Source: Silicimonas sp963779765
GTDB taxonomy: Bacteria; Pseudomonadota; Alphaproteobacteria; Rhodobacterales; Rhodobacteraceae
Assembly: GCA_963779765.1 (NCBI GenBank)
Contig: CAVZZP010000002.1
Location: 496,001 to 560,000, forward strand
Direction: 5' to 3'
Length of the DNA: 64,000 bases
Shown piece by piece: positions 53,506-62,303 of this stretch. The position numbers and the translations under genes were made by a program. Every line of letters begins with the position of its first letter. The first letter of the stretch is position 1. Under the pieces are notes generated by a model, which saw nothing but the letters and a program-made list of their open reading frames with translations, had not been told where the DNA came from and searched no databases.

Positions 53506-53892
53506 TCAGATCGCCGCGACCGCCTTTCCCAGAAGATCGCGGACCTCGCCCGCCACGGCCGTCAGCTCGGCGTTCTCGATCGCCTGCATCGACGCCACAG
53601 GGTCGATGGCACTGATTTCAACGCCACCTTCGACCTCGCGCAGGATGACGTTGCAGGGGAGCATCGCCCCGACCCGAGGCTCGATTCCGATGGCCTGGTG
53701 CGCCATCTTCGGGTTGCAGGCGCCGAGGATGCGATAGGCGGGCATCTCGACGTCGAGCTTCTTCTTCATCGTCGCTTTAACGTCGATCTCGGTCAGGACG
53801 CCGACACCGTGGTCCGCCAGCGCCTTTCGCGCGCGAGAGTCGACTTCGTCGATCCCCGCGCCGGGGATCATGCGATTGATCGTATAGTTCAT
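53506..53892 (-). CDS. DUF302 domain protein
   Basis: 128 residues. Core: GVGVLTEIDVKATMKKKLDVEMPAYRILGACNPKMAHQAI, then GAMLPCNVILREVEGG (given by key motifs: KATMKKKL, LGACNPKMAHQ, MLPCNV). ATG 53892 with GAGAGGA upstream is preferred to the longer frame. DUF302 proteins are cytosolic, often beside redox or metal genes; two conserved Cys may bind metal. It is coupled to the VTT gene. Confidence 0.88.
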   Translation of the reverse strand: MNYTINRMIPGAGIDEVDSRARKALADHGVGVLTEIDVKATMKKKLDVEMPAYRILGACNPKMAHQAIGIEPRVGAMLPCNVILREVEGGVEISAIDPVASMQAIENAELTAVAGEVRDLLGKAVAAI

Positions 53893-54097
53893 CGGAGGTC
53901 CTCTCTCATTTTCAAAGATACTCGATCGGCGCCGCTTTGGCCAAAGAACAACCGCTTCTCCCCCTGCGGCGGACGGTTTGACTTCCAAACACCCAGAAGG
54001 TCTCCAGGTTTCCCCCCTTCGTTGGCGCCGACCTTCCGTGTTCGTCCTGCAGTTTCGAGAAACGGCGGGGCGCCCAGACTGGCCGCCCCGCCCATGT

Positions 54098-54732
54098 TCA
54101 GACCGAGGCGCTGACCGCCAACTCGGACATCATGCCGGTTGCTAAGATGCGGCATGTGGTGACAGTGCAGCATCCAGCGCGCGGCCTCGCCCGCGTCGAG
54201 TGCCACGTCGATCATCGACATCGGTGGCACGTAGACGGTGTCGCGAAGCGCGCCCGCGACCGCCCGTCCGTTCACCCCGACGACCTGGAACACATGCCCG
54301 TGCAGATGCATCGGATGACCCATCATCGACATGTTGTGGAACGAGAGCACGATCCGCTCGCCGCTGCGCGCGGTGACCGGCCGGTGTTGGCCCCACGTCG
54401 CCCCGTTGATCGTCCAGACATAGGGCTGCATCGAGCCGCCAAGCATCAGCATCTGGCTGCGGTCCACAGGTCGATCAGGCAGAAGGTCCAGCGCGATGAG
54501 GCGCGCCTCCTGCGCAAGGTCGGTGTCGAAGGCAGGCGCTTCCGTCTCTCCGACAGCCGGGACCAGCAAGGCCGAAAACGGTGGCCGCGCGACCGTTGAT
54601 CTCGAGCGTGCGGCTTGCAGCGGACAGGGGGATGGGGGCCGACGCCTGCGCGGAGGCGAGACGGGGCATCTGTGCCGCTCCGACGGAGGCAGCACATGCG
54701 GCGATAAAGCCGCGTCGCGAAAGGGTGTTCAT
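54098..54732 (-). pseudogene. Multicopper oxidase with internal deletion and frameshifts
   Basis: Starts at ATG 54732 with a Tat signal (LSRRGFIAACAASVGAA), then the N-terminal RTLEINGRAATVFGL. It jumps near 54590 to the C-terminal copper domain: HPMHLHGHVFQV (type 1/2/3 copper ligands) and HCHHMPHL. One extra base near 54140 shifts the expected end, which read in the restored frame is ATGMMSELAVSASV and TGA at 54098. About 211 residues remain of a usual 450-500; the first two cupredoxin domains are missing. It cannot be a working laccase-type enzyme as written. Confidence 0.8.
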
Positions 54733-55249
54733 GGTCGTCTCCTCGGGACATCCGTCCCGTTCATCTAATGCCGATGGGACGCCGCGGGCGTCCGCCCGGG
54801 CGCGTTCAGAGGAGACGGAGCTTGGGAGGTCGTTCGTTCAGACCCGGCGCGTCCTGAGCCTCGCCAATTGGGCCAGTGCCGCATCGCACCGCGTCGCATC
54901 GGCAGAGGTGATCGCGCAAGGACAGCAGGTCTATGCGGATCAGTGCTCGGCCTGCCACGGTGCGGACCTCGAAGGCGAGACTGACTGGCGGTCGCCTCTC
55001 CCCTCTGGCCGGCTGCCGGCGCCCCCGCACGATGCTACCGGTCACACTTGGCACCACCCCGACGACGTCCTCTTCCGGATCGTGAGGGAAGGCACGGCCG
55101 CGATCGTCGGGGGCGGATACGAGAGCGACATGCCCGGGTTCGGAGATGTGCTGAGCGACGCGGAGATTCGAGCAGTTCTCGAATACATCAAGAGCACCTG
55201 GCCGGACCGCGAGCGCAGCTATCAGGAGAGCGTGTCAGCGGCGAGCTGA
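54731..55249 (+). CDS. Cytochrome c family protein, N-terminus unclear
   Basis: A monohaem cytochrome c domain: CSACHG haem motif after GQQVYADQ, and GYESDMPGFGDVLSDAEIRAVLEYIKSTWP near the end, where Met is the sixth ligand. The expected signal peptide is not intact; the region before ASAEVIAQG has lost its hydrophobic run, so an upstream frameshift or truncated start is likely. ATG 54731 is only the first in-frame start and overlaps the divergent oxidase start. It probably carried electrons in the periplasm for the copper/oxidase genes around it. Confidence 0.7.
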   Translation: MVVSSGHPSRSSNADGTPRASARARSEETELGRSFVQTRRVLSLANWASAASHRVASAEVIAQGQQVYADQCSACHGADLEGETDWRSPLPSGRLPAPPHDATGHTWHHPDDVLFRIVREGTAAIVGGGYESDMPGFGDVLSDAEIRAVLEYIKSTWPDRERSYQESVSAAS

Positions 55250-55269
55250 CTGTTCCTCGACTTCGCCTG

Positions 55270-55748
55270 CTAATCGCGCCAAGCCCGTTCGCAGACTGAG
55301 TAGAGGAACGTCGCCGACCAGGTCAGCACCATGAACCCGCCAAGGGACTGCATCATGTTGATCATCCGTATCGGTCCGCTGGTCTCGATCTGCGTGTAGC
55401 CGAGCGTGGCGAAGTTGATGCCGGAGAAGTAGATAAGTCCGCTCCAGTTCGCGTCGTAGCTGCCGCCGAGGTCTCCCAAGCCGCCCCAGTCCAGCAGAAC
55501 CCTGTAGGCTACGGCAAAGGCCAGGATCTCGACCGTGTGGAGCGCAAGCAGACCCACAAACGTCAGCATGATTGCCGCCTGGGGTCTTGTCCGAGTTCGG
55601 CATTATGCCGCGAACGGCAAGCAGGCCGTAGTGGTGGCCGATACCAATCGCGGCGACGAGAAGGAATCCCAACAAGAGCGCCAATCACTGTCCCCTTCAC
55701 GAGGCCCTTCGACTTGAATTCCTGGGATGATATCGTCGTCTCGACCAT
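55270..55748 (-). pseudogene. Two-helix potassium-channel-like protein, two frameshifts
   Basis: Start ATG 55748 (VETTISSQEFKSKGLVKGTVIGAL) joins in a second frame to LLLGFLLVAAIGIGHH and in a third to QAAIMLTFVGLLALHTVEILAFAVAYRVL. The pore region is GLIYFSGINFATLGYTQIE, close to the K+ channel filter pattern TLGYG, followed by a last helix. Corrected length is about 158 residues. Both breaks fall within 55600-55680. In related bacteria small ion-channel genes are often found in metal-resistance neighbourhoods. Confidence 0.65.
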
Positions 55749-55825
55749 TCGGGACCGAACTGCCGGCTTGCAGCCTCGTCAATGCCGGGCGGCTCTCCCT
55801 GCCAGGAACTCCGGGGCCTTGATGC

Positions 55826-56687
55826 TCAATCCGTTCCGCACCTGTAGAAGCCGCGGTAGCCCACGCTCAGCCCCTCGTTAAGCTCGAACACCAGTTCCGC
55901 GTTCTGGCGCCAGTCCTCCTCTTCTCCGAGCGGCCGCACCGTGATCGACGTGCCGGGCGCCCTGAACGTCGCAGCGCCCTGCCGCGGGTCGGCGTCCGCC
56001 TCGAGAGCAATAAGAACGCCATTCAGCTTCATGGCCGCAGCACCCTCCTCGTTCGCCCAGAGGATCGGGTCGGTTTCCGGGCTGCGATTGAAGGTGCAGG
56101 GAGCGGTGGAGCCAAGAACCCGGCTCGGCCTCGGCTTCGGGAATCGGAGCGGGGTCGAGCGTGCTGATGAGGGTGTTCGAAAGCGCATCCTCGACAGAGC
56201 CCGGCTCGGCCGGCGGGTCCTGATAGATGCTCTCAACCACGTTGCCTTCGGAGACCTCTGCGATCAGGTAGCGCATCTCGGCGATCTCCCGGCGCTGCGC
56301 CGCGATGATCTCGTCCGCCAGCTTGCGCACGCGCGGATCGCGGATCTGGGCGCGCTCGGAAGTCATGACGGCGATCGAATGGTGCGGGATCATTGCCCGC
56401 ATGTAGCTGGGTCCCGAGACCGTAACCTGGCTGCGGACCAGCCAGAGCGAGAGCGCGAATACGATGACGGAACCTGCGAATATCGCGATGTTGAGGCGCT
56501 TGTTCGAATACATGCCGAGCATGTAGGCGAGCATGATGACAGCCATCGTCGCGCCCATCATGATGGCCATGTAGGTCCGCGTCTCCGAAAAGAAGACGTG
56601 CTCCCAGGCATAGGTGTTGAGATACATCAGGACGAACATCACCACGGTGGAGGTGAGGATCATCAGACCGAAGCGGATATAGGACAT
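55826..56687 (-). pseudogene. DUF305 membrane protein joined by frameshift to a second domain
   Basis: From ATG 56687: three or four membrane helices (MSYIRFGLMILTSTVVMFVL, MAIMMGATMAVIMLAYML and the next), then a DUF305 part with MRAMIPHHSIAVMTSERAQI and RKLADEIIAAQRREIAEM. Near 56115 the frame changes. The new frame carries CTFNRSPETDPILWANEEG and VFELNEGLSVGYRGFYRC to the stop at 55826. The second part looks like a separate small periplasmic protein, so two neighbouring genes may have fused or lost their boundary. DUF305 proteins bind copper. Confidence 0.7.
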
Positions 56688-56709
56688 GCGGCGTATTTCC
56701 TCGTTCCTG

Positions 56710-57273
56710 TTACTCGCCCTCAAGCACGGCCGCCTGGCGGCCCGACGAGCCGCTCGAACCGGTCAGGGCTGCGTAGTCATCGGATGTGAGACCCGGCAGC
56801 GCGCTTGCGAACGCCGTGAGGGACAGGATCTCGTTCGGGGAGTGGTGCGACCCGAAGGCCGGCATGCCCGACATCTTGATGCCGTTGCTCACGATCCAGT
56901 GGATCTCCTCCGGCGTCCATTCGCTGGCGGCTTCGGTCAGGTGCGGCGGCTCGGGTCTCATCCCGCGGGACCATTCGGCCGGTTCTGAACCTGGCGCGCC
57001 ATGGCAGTGGGCGCAGCTTTTTGCATAAAGGCCTGCGCCCTCGGCGATTAGCTCTTCGGAGGGCTCCTCTGGCATCTCGACGTCGCCTGCGCGATTGGCG
57101 ACAGATCGGCGCATCGAGGTGTCCAGCGTCCATCGAACCGCATCTGCGTGCTGGTCGGATGCCGCGACATTGTAGGCGCCGGTGTAGACGACCGTCACCC
57201 ATACCGCGAGGGCCACGAGCAGCGTTCCCACGATCCCTCCGATTATGCCGATAGCAGTTGGATGCTTGCGCAT
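56710..57273 (-). CDS. Membrane-anchored cytochrome c
   Basis: 187 residues. An N-terminal helix (IGIIGGIVGTLLVALAVWVTVVYTGAY; about 7-33) anchors it, then a monohaem domain with CAHCHG and the distal Met in KMSGMPAFGSHHSPNEIL. ATG 57273 begins MRKHPTAIG. Periplasm-facing. It lies 22 bp before the DUF305 gene on the same strand, a pairing common in copper-resistance regions. The 184 bp upstream to 57457 shows no named feature. Confidence 0.88.
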   Translation of the reverse strand: MRKHPTAIGIIGGIVGTLLVALAVWVTVVYTGAYNVAASDQHADAVRWTLDTSMRRSVANRAGDVEMPEEPSEELIAEGAGLYAKSCAHCHGAPGSEPAEWSRGMRPEPPHLTEAASEWTPEEIHWIVSNGIKMSGMPAFGSHHSPNEILSLTAFASALPGLTSDDYAALTGSSGSSGRQAAVLEGE

Positions 57274-57457
57274 GGTCTGTCTCCCGTGCCGACAGTTGCG
57301 ACGGTCGAGTCCTTCGGACCGACCATCCGGGTGCCCCCTTGGGGTCTGCCCCCCTATAACCGGTTGCTGCCGCTGTTGTTCCCTGCGTCCATCAACCGGT
57401 GGCACGCAAGAAACGAGCTTCAGACCGCCCGCGGGATGTCGGGCGCCGGACCCTAGC

Positions 57458-57850
57458 TCAACTCATGCGGATCAATCTGGCGAGAACGTCGGAGCGATCG
57501 ACAAGTCCCACGATTTTTGTTCCGTCGCTCACCGGAAACACGCGGTAGGGATGGCTTACAAACATCTCGGCCACTCTTACGAGCTCGTCCTTCAGGTCCA
57601 CGACAATGACCTCGCGCGTCATGTGGTCCGCGACACAGCCTTTCCATTCCCGATAATAGCTTGCGTGGAGCGCAGCGCGGAAGCAGTCCTTTTGAGTAAG
57701 GATTCCCAAAAGATGGCCGTCTTCCCCAACGACAGGAGCGGCGGCGGCGCGGGTTTCTACCAGCAACGCTGCCGCACGACGCATAGGCGTGTCCGGAGCG
57801 AGGTCCGGAAACTCCCGAACCATGATGGACGCTATGAGCTCTTCGGTCAT
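57458..57850 (-). CDS. CBS-domain pair protein
   Basis: 130 residues made of two CBS repeats: IMVREFPDLAPDTPMRRAAALLVE with VVGEDGHLLGILTQKD, then HMTREVIVVDLKDELVRVAEMF with VFPVSDGTKIVGLVDRSDVL (key motifs only). CBS pairs bind adenine nucleotides such as AMP or ATP. It overlaps the nqrM-like gene by four bases at the end of the Na+-NQR operon, so it may report energy state to the pump; this is inferred from position. Confidence 0.88.
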   Translation of the reverse strand: MTEELIASIMVREFPDLAPDTPMRRAAALLVETRAAAAPVVGEDGHLLGILTQKDCFRAALHASYYREWKGCVADHMTREVIVVDLKDELVRVAEMFVSHPYRVFPVSDGTKIVGLVDRSDVLARLIRMS

Positions 57851-58023
57851 TCCGGCGCGTTCTCAACTGTTCGACGCAGCGGACAATCACTGCAGCGAGC
57901 CTCGGGCAGGCAGGCGGCCGCGCTGCAACTGGTCAGGGCCGGCCCCCGCCCGAGGAGCAGGCCCAGCCCGAGTCCTGCCGCTGCGAGGACCATGACCACC
58001 GCTGCAAAGATGACTTCCACCAT
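57847..58023 (-). CDS. nqrM: NqrM-like Na+-NQR maturation protein
   Basis: 58 residues: one membrane helix (VIFAAVVMVLAAAGLGLGLLL) and a Cys-rich tail SCSAAACLPEARCSDCPLRR with four cysteines. In Vibrio, NqrM is a small Cys protein that delivers iron to the intramembrane cluster held by NqrD/NqrE. Position right after apbE in the nqr operon supports the assignment. ATG 58023; overlaps the CBS gene. Confidence 0.82.
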   Translation of the reverse strand: MVEVIFAAVVMVLAAAGLGLGLLLGRGPALTSCSAAACLPEARCSDCPLRRTVENAPE

Positions 58024-58036
58024 GGATGCTTTCCCT

Positions 58037-59005
58037 TCACGCCAGCACGTCTTTGATGCCGCCGGTCTCGACGCGGAGCAGTTCCGTATCATGCTCGAAC
58101 AGAAACAGCGCGGCTATGTCGCGGTCCCGGGCCAGCGCCGGTCCGACATCGTCACCGGCGGCAAAGAGGGCTGTGGCCCAGCCATCAGCGGTCATTGCGT
58201 CGGATGACAACACCGTAACCGAGCGCAAGCGTCCCTGCACCGGGGTTGCGGCTATCGGGTCGATGATGTGACCCCATAGACTTGTACCGACTGAATAGCT
58301 TTGCTGAGACAAGCCTGATGTGGCGACGGCCATCCCGTCTGGAAGGTGCAGCATTGCCGCTACCAACTGAGGCCGCACAGGATGCTCTACAGCGACCTGC
58401 CAGTCGCGCCCCGAAGGATGGCGACCCAGCGCAGAGAGTTCGCCACCCAGATCGAGGAGCGCAGTGTCGAGGCCATGCGATCGTGCAAGTTCGGCAGCCC
58501 TGTCGAGGGCGCGGCCCTTCGCAATGCCGCAAAGATCGAGTGTCAATTCGCCCCGCGACTTGACGATGGCGCCGCCCTCGATACGAACGCCGCGCCAATC
58601 CGGTCCACCGCCGCGCTCGATTGGTCCGAAACCCCAGCGAGCGACGAGAGGGCCGACCGTGGGGTCAAATGTTCCGCCGCTGGTCTGGGCTAGCTCTAGT
58701 GCGGCCTGCGTCACGCGGACCATCTCTACACTCGCCGCTCCGCCTCGCTCGCTGGCATTGAAGCGGCTGATGTCGCTGTCCGTTCGCCAGGGCGACATTT
58801 CTGCGTCGATGCCGTCGAACAAGTCTTCAAGCACGGGCCGCAATTGGTCGAGCCCGGCGTCTGCTGACCCTGCAATTCGCCACGTCGTGCCGAACGCAGT
58901 GCCGGTCAGCGGTTTCGGGGATGCAGCGTGGGATAACGAGGGACAGGCGAGCGCCGCGCCCAAGAGCCCGATAGCATCGCGTCGCGAGGGGTTCTGTCGT
59001 TCCAT
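58037..59005 (-). CDS. apbE: FAD:protein FMN transferase ApbE
   Basis: 322 residues, exported (twin-Arg leader MERQNPSRRDAIGLLGAALA). Family motifs: DLCGIAKGRALD, LLDLGGELSALGRHPSG, VATSGLSQQSYSV, GHIIDP and the metal-binding SSDAMTADGWATALF. It attaches FMN through a phosphoester to threonines of NqrB and NqrC. It sits 3 bp after nqrF, as in other nqr operons. Confidence 0.93.
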   Translation of the reverse strand: MERQNPSRRDAIGLLGAALACPSLSHAASPKPLTGTAFGTTWRIAGSADAGLDQLRPVLEDLFDGIDAEMSPWRTDSDISRFNASERGGAASVEMVRVTQAALELAQTSGGTFDPTVGPLVARWGFGPIERGGGPDWRGVRIEGGAIVKSRGELTLDLCGIAKGRALDRAAELARSHGLDTALLDLGGELSALGRHPSGRDWQVAVEHPVRPQLVAAMLHLPDGMAVATSGLSQQSYSVGTSLWGHIIDPIAATPVQGRLRSVTVLSSDAMTADGWATALFAAGDDVGPALARDRDIAALFLFEHDTELLRVETGGIKDVLA

Positions 59006-59008
59006 GAA

Positions 59009-60232
59009 TCAGGCTCCGAAATCGTCGTAGAAGATGGCGTCGGGCTCCACACCAAGCCGCTGTAGCGTGGCAAGGACGGCCGATATCATCACTGGTGGCC
59101 CGCAGAGGTAGTATTCGCATTCCTCGGGTCCGGCATGACCGGCCATCTCTGCCCTCAGGATTTCATGTATGAAACCTGAGGCTCCGGTCCAGCGATCTCC
59201 CGGAGCGGGGTCGGACAAGGCCGGCGTCCAGCTGAAACGTTCGTGCTGGCGAGCAAGCGTCTCGAACTCCTCGGAATAGAACAGGTCGGCCGCCGTGCGC
59301 GCGCCGTAGAAGTATCGAATGCGCCGGTCGGTTCCGACCGCTAGTTCCTGATGTATCATCGCGCGCAATGGTGCCATGCCGACTCCCCCGCCAACGAAGA
59401 TCATCTCCCGCGTGCCGGGCTGGACGTGGAAATCGCCGAACGGGCCGGAGGCCGTGACGCTGTCGCCCGGACTAACCGTGAACAGCCAGGACGAGACAAG
59501 GCCTGGGGGGATCTCGGCCTCGCGCCCCGGCGGCGGAACGGCAAGGCGGATGTTGAACACGGCGGTGCCTGCATCCTCGGGTCGGTTGGCGAGGGAATAG
59601 GCCCGGGTCACGGCAGCCTCGGAAGAGACACGCATTTCACTCCAACCCGCGATCTCCCACGGGTCACGGAACGGCTCCGGCAGCTCTAGTGTCGCAAAGT
59701 CCAGTCGATAGGCCGGCGCGGTAATCTGCATGAAGTCACCGGCACGGAACGCCGACAGTCGGTCGTCCGGCATGATGAGAACAATTTCGCGGATAAGCGG
59801 TGCCAGCATCCTGGTAGACGCGACAGTGCAGGCAAAACCACTTCCGGCGCTGAGGATGCCATCCGGCACCCATACGTCACAATCGCCGCTCAGCGTGGTC
59901 TGGCAGGCGAGACGGACATTCGCGCGGCGTTCCCTGGGCGACAGCACCCCGCGTTCTGTCGCTTGCGGGGTCCCGGCACCGTCGCCCGAGATCGTGACGC
60001 GGCACAGTCCACAAGTGCCCTTTCCGCCGCAGGCGGCTGGGATGGGGATGTCGAAGCTGTGCAGCACTTCAAGAAGTCTTGCCCCACGTTTTGCGCGCAG
60101 ATGCATCCTGTCGTTGACGTTGAGGTCGAGTTCGCCGGAGGGCAACAAACGGGACCGAAAGGCCAGCAGTCCCATTGCAAGGCCGACCACAAGTCCCATG
60201 ATCACCAGGCTGCCCAGAAGGATCTCGGTCAT
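59009..60232 (-). CDS. nqrF: Na+-translocating NADH:quinone reductase subunit F
   Basis: NADH-oxidising subunit, 407 residues. An N-terminal helix (LLGSLVIMGLVVGLAMGLL), a [2Fe-2S] domain with CGGKGTCGLC...C, and an FNR-like module with RAYSLANRP (FAD) and GGGVGMAPLRAMI (NADH). It ends YYLCGPPVMI and FYDDFGA. ATG 60232 overlaps nqrE by four bases. Electrons pass from NADH to FAD, 2Fe-2S, then the NqrD/E cluster and FMNs. Confidence 0.95.
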   Translation of the reverse strand: MTEILLGSLVIMGLVVGLAMGLLAFRSRLLPSGELDLNVNDRMHLRAKRGARLLEVLHSFDIPIPAACGGKGTCGLCRVTISGDGAGTPQATERGVLSPRERRANVRLACQTTLSGDCDVWVPDGILSAGSGFACTVASTRMLAPLIREIVLIMPDDRLSAFRAGDFMQITAPAYRLDFATLELPEPFRDPWEIAGWSEMRVSSEAAVTRAYSLANRPEDAGTAVFNIRLAVPPPGREAEIPPGLVSSWLFTVSPGDSVTASGPFGDFHVQPGTREMIFVGGGVGMAPLRAMIHQELAVGTDRRIRYFYGARTAADLFYSEEFETLARQHERFSWTPALSDPAPGDRWTGASGFIHEILRAEMAGHAGPEECEYYLCGPPVMISAVLATLQRLGVEPDAIFYDDFGA

Positions 60233-60843
60233 TGCGACATCGCCATCTGTGCGAAGGAGGCAAAGCCCAGAGACATGAGCCCGGTCAGAATGAAGGCGAT
60301 GCCAAGCCCCCTCAGTCCCGCAGGAAGATCGGCATAGGCCAGTCGGCCGCGGATCGCGCCGAGCATTACGACCGCGACAGCGAAGCCGAGGCCGCTGCCA
60401 AAGCCGAAGACCACGGATTCGGCAAAGCCGTAGGACCGGTCGACCATGAAAAGGCTGCCTGCCAGGATCGCGCACTGCACAGTCAGCAACGGCAAAAACA
60501 CACCGAACGCGGCATGCACGGCGGGAAAGAAGCGATCGAGCAGCATCTCCAGAAGTTGGACGGTCGCCGCAATGACCCCGATGAAGGCGATCAGCGACAG
60601 GTAGGAAAGATCAAGCTCCGGCAGGCCGGCCCAGGTCCAGGCTCCCGGCGCGAGCAGTCCGCGGTAGATCAGCCAGTTCAACGGCACTGTCACGCCCAGC
60701 ACGCCGATCATGGCAATCCCGAGGCCAAGTGCGCTTTCAGGGCGTTTCGACAGCGCCAGAAAGGTGCACAGCCCCAGGAACAGCGTCAGCGGCATGTTGT
60801 CTACGAAAGCCGAAGACAGAAAAAGGAACCAAAGATCCGTCAT
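60229..60843 (-). CDS. nqrE: Na+-NQR subunit E
   Basis: Six-helix membrane subunit, 204 residues, homologous to RnfA. The conserved cysteines GLCTFLALS (about 26) and TVQCAILAG (about 120) are in place; with those of NqrD they hold the intramembrane iron centre. It overlaps nqrD and nqrF by four bases each. Length matches the family (about 200). Confidence 0.94.
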   Translation of the reverse strand: MTDLWFLFLSSAFVDNMPLTLFLGLCTFLALSKRPESALGLGIAMIGVLGVTVPLNWLIYRGLLAPGAWTWAGLPELDLSYLSLIAFIGVIAATVQLLEMLLDRFFPAVHAAFGVFLPLLTVQCAILAGSLFMVDRSYGFAESVVFGFGSGLGFAVAVVMLGAIRGRLAYADLPAGLRGLGIAFILTGLMSLGFASFAQMAMSQ

Positions 60844-61505
60844 TCGACCGTCACGGGCCGCGCAGGCGGCACATGCTCAAGCGCTTCGGTCTGTTCGACA
60901 CGCCACGACCTGATGGCCCAGACCAGTCCACCCAAAAGAAAGAAGGCCGACGGCGCCAGGAGCATCAGGCCCAGCGGCGTGAACCAGCCGCCGGCATCGG
61001 CCAAGGGAAATGCCTGCCATCCAAACAGCTGGCCCCGGCCGAAGAGTTCGCGGATCCCGCCGATGACCAGCAGGACCAGGGAATATCCCAGCCCGTTGCC
61101 GAAAGCGTCCACGGCTGCGGGCAGCGGCGCATGGTGACGCGCATAGGCTTCCGTGCGGCCCAGCACCAGGCAGTTCGTGGTGATGAGGCCGACGTAGATC
61201 GACAGGGCGCGGCTGATCTCGGCGAAGTAGGCCTGCAGGACCTGGTCGATCACGATCACCAGCGACGCGACGATGACGATCTGGACGATCAGCCGGATGG
61301 TATCGGGAATGTGCCGACGTATCAGGCTGATGAGCACTGCCGACAGCGTAAGAACCAGGGTCAACGACACCGACATGGTCAGCGCAGTCACCAGCGTTGT
61401 CGTCACCGCCAACGCCGAGCAGATGCCGAGGATCTGCAGCGTCACGGGATTCTGGCGAAGCAGCGGGTCCGTCAGTGTCGCCCAGAAATCGATGCGCGCG
61501 ACCAT
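60840..61505 (-). CDS. nqrD: Na+-NQR subunit D
   Basis: Six-helix membrane subunit, 221 residues, homologous to RnfE. Cysteines in LGICSALAV and TTNCLVLGR match the iron-cluster ligands of Vibrio NqrD. Slightly longer than usual at the C-terminus. It overlaps nqrE and follows nqrC by 3 bp. Confidence 0.94.
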   Translation of the reverse strand: MVARIDFWATLTDPLLRQNPVTLQILGICSALAVTTTLVTALTMSVSLTLVLTLSAVLISLIRRHIPDTIRLIVQIVIVASLVIVIDQVLQAYFAEISRALSIYVGLITTNCLVLGRTEAYARHHAPLPAAVDAFGNGLGYSLVLLVIGGIRELFGRGQLFGWQAFPLADAGGWFTPLGLMLLAPSAFFLLGGLVWAIRSWRVEQTEALEHVPPARPVTVE

Positions 61506-61508
61506 GGC

Positions 61509-62303
61509 TCAGAACTCCCCTCGTTCTATGGCGCGGATCAGCGGACCATAGCCATCGGGCCCAAGCCAGAAACGCACCATGTTTGCGACCCCCCGGCCGG
61601 TTCGCGTCGCGCCGGTGATGCCGTCGACCTCGTAAGGGCTCGATGCCTCGCCGCGTGCTACTGCAAAGCGCATGTCCCCCGTCCCGTCGCGCAGCTCGGT
61701 TCCTGCAAAACTGGACTGCCAGGATGGCTCGTCGATCCGTCCGCCAAGGCCAGGGGTTTCGGAATGTCCGGTGATGGCGATGCCGGCGATGGTATTCATG
61801 TCGCCACGCAGTGCCAGTATCGCGTCAATGCGTCCGCCATAGCCCTGGCCAGTGAGAGGTAGAAGCAGCAGCGAGATGTCGTCGCCCTCGCGCAGCAGGA
61901 ATACTTGGGCGAAGTCGGGTCGCTGCCCAAGCCCCGCCATGTCTGCACCGGCCTCGAGCGCAGTCCAGTTCGAGGTGTCGGCCAGCGCGCTGTCGAGGGT
62001 GGCGGTCGTGACGTCTTGTGCCGCACGTCCCTTGGCCAACTCGATCACGACGGTAGAAAGTGCGCCACCCGACTGCGCCAGGAGGCCGGTCATGCCCGGA
62101 ATGCCGCGCAACAGAGCTTCGATGCGCGCCTGCTCCTCGGCCGCGCGGTTGGCCGTCTGGATCGGGCGCAGCAACACCGTGGCGCCGCTGACCAAGAGAG
62201 CGCAGACCAACGCAACGAGGAACGCGACGATCAGCGTCTTCGCCCGGCTTTCGTTGGGCAAGGCAAGGAACCGCCGCCAAGGGTTCCGATCAGCTTCGGC
62301 CAT
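61509..62303 (-). CDS. nqrC: Na+-NQR subunit C
   Basis: 264 residues: one N-terminal helix (TLIVAFLVALVCALLVSGATVLL) and a periplasmic FMN-binding domain. The covalent FMN site is in GITGATRTG (pattern S/T-G-A-T), with a threonine acceptor. ATG 62303 is preceded by GGAGG five bases upstream and overlaps the end of nqrB by 14 bases. ApbE from 58037 should flavinylate it. Confidence 0.94.
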   Translation of the reverse strand: MAEADRNPWRRFLALPNESRAKTLIVAFLVALVCALLVSGATVLLRPIQTANRAAEEQARIEALLRGIPGMTGLLAQSGGALSTVVIELAKGRAAQDVTTATLDSALADTSNWTALEAGADMAGLGQRPDFAQVFLLREGDDISLLLLPLTGQGYGGRIDAILALRGDMNTIAGIAITGHSETPGLGGRIDEPSWQSSFAGTELRDGTGDMRFAVARGEASSPYEVDGITGATRTGRGVANMVRFWLGPDGYGPLIRAIERGEF

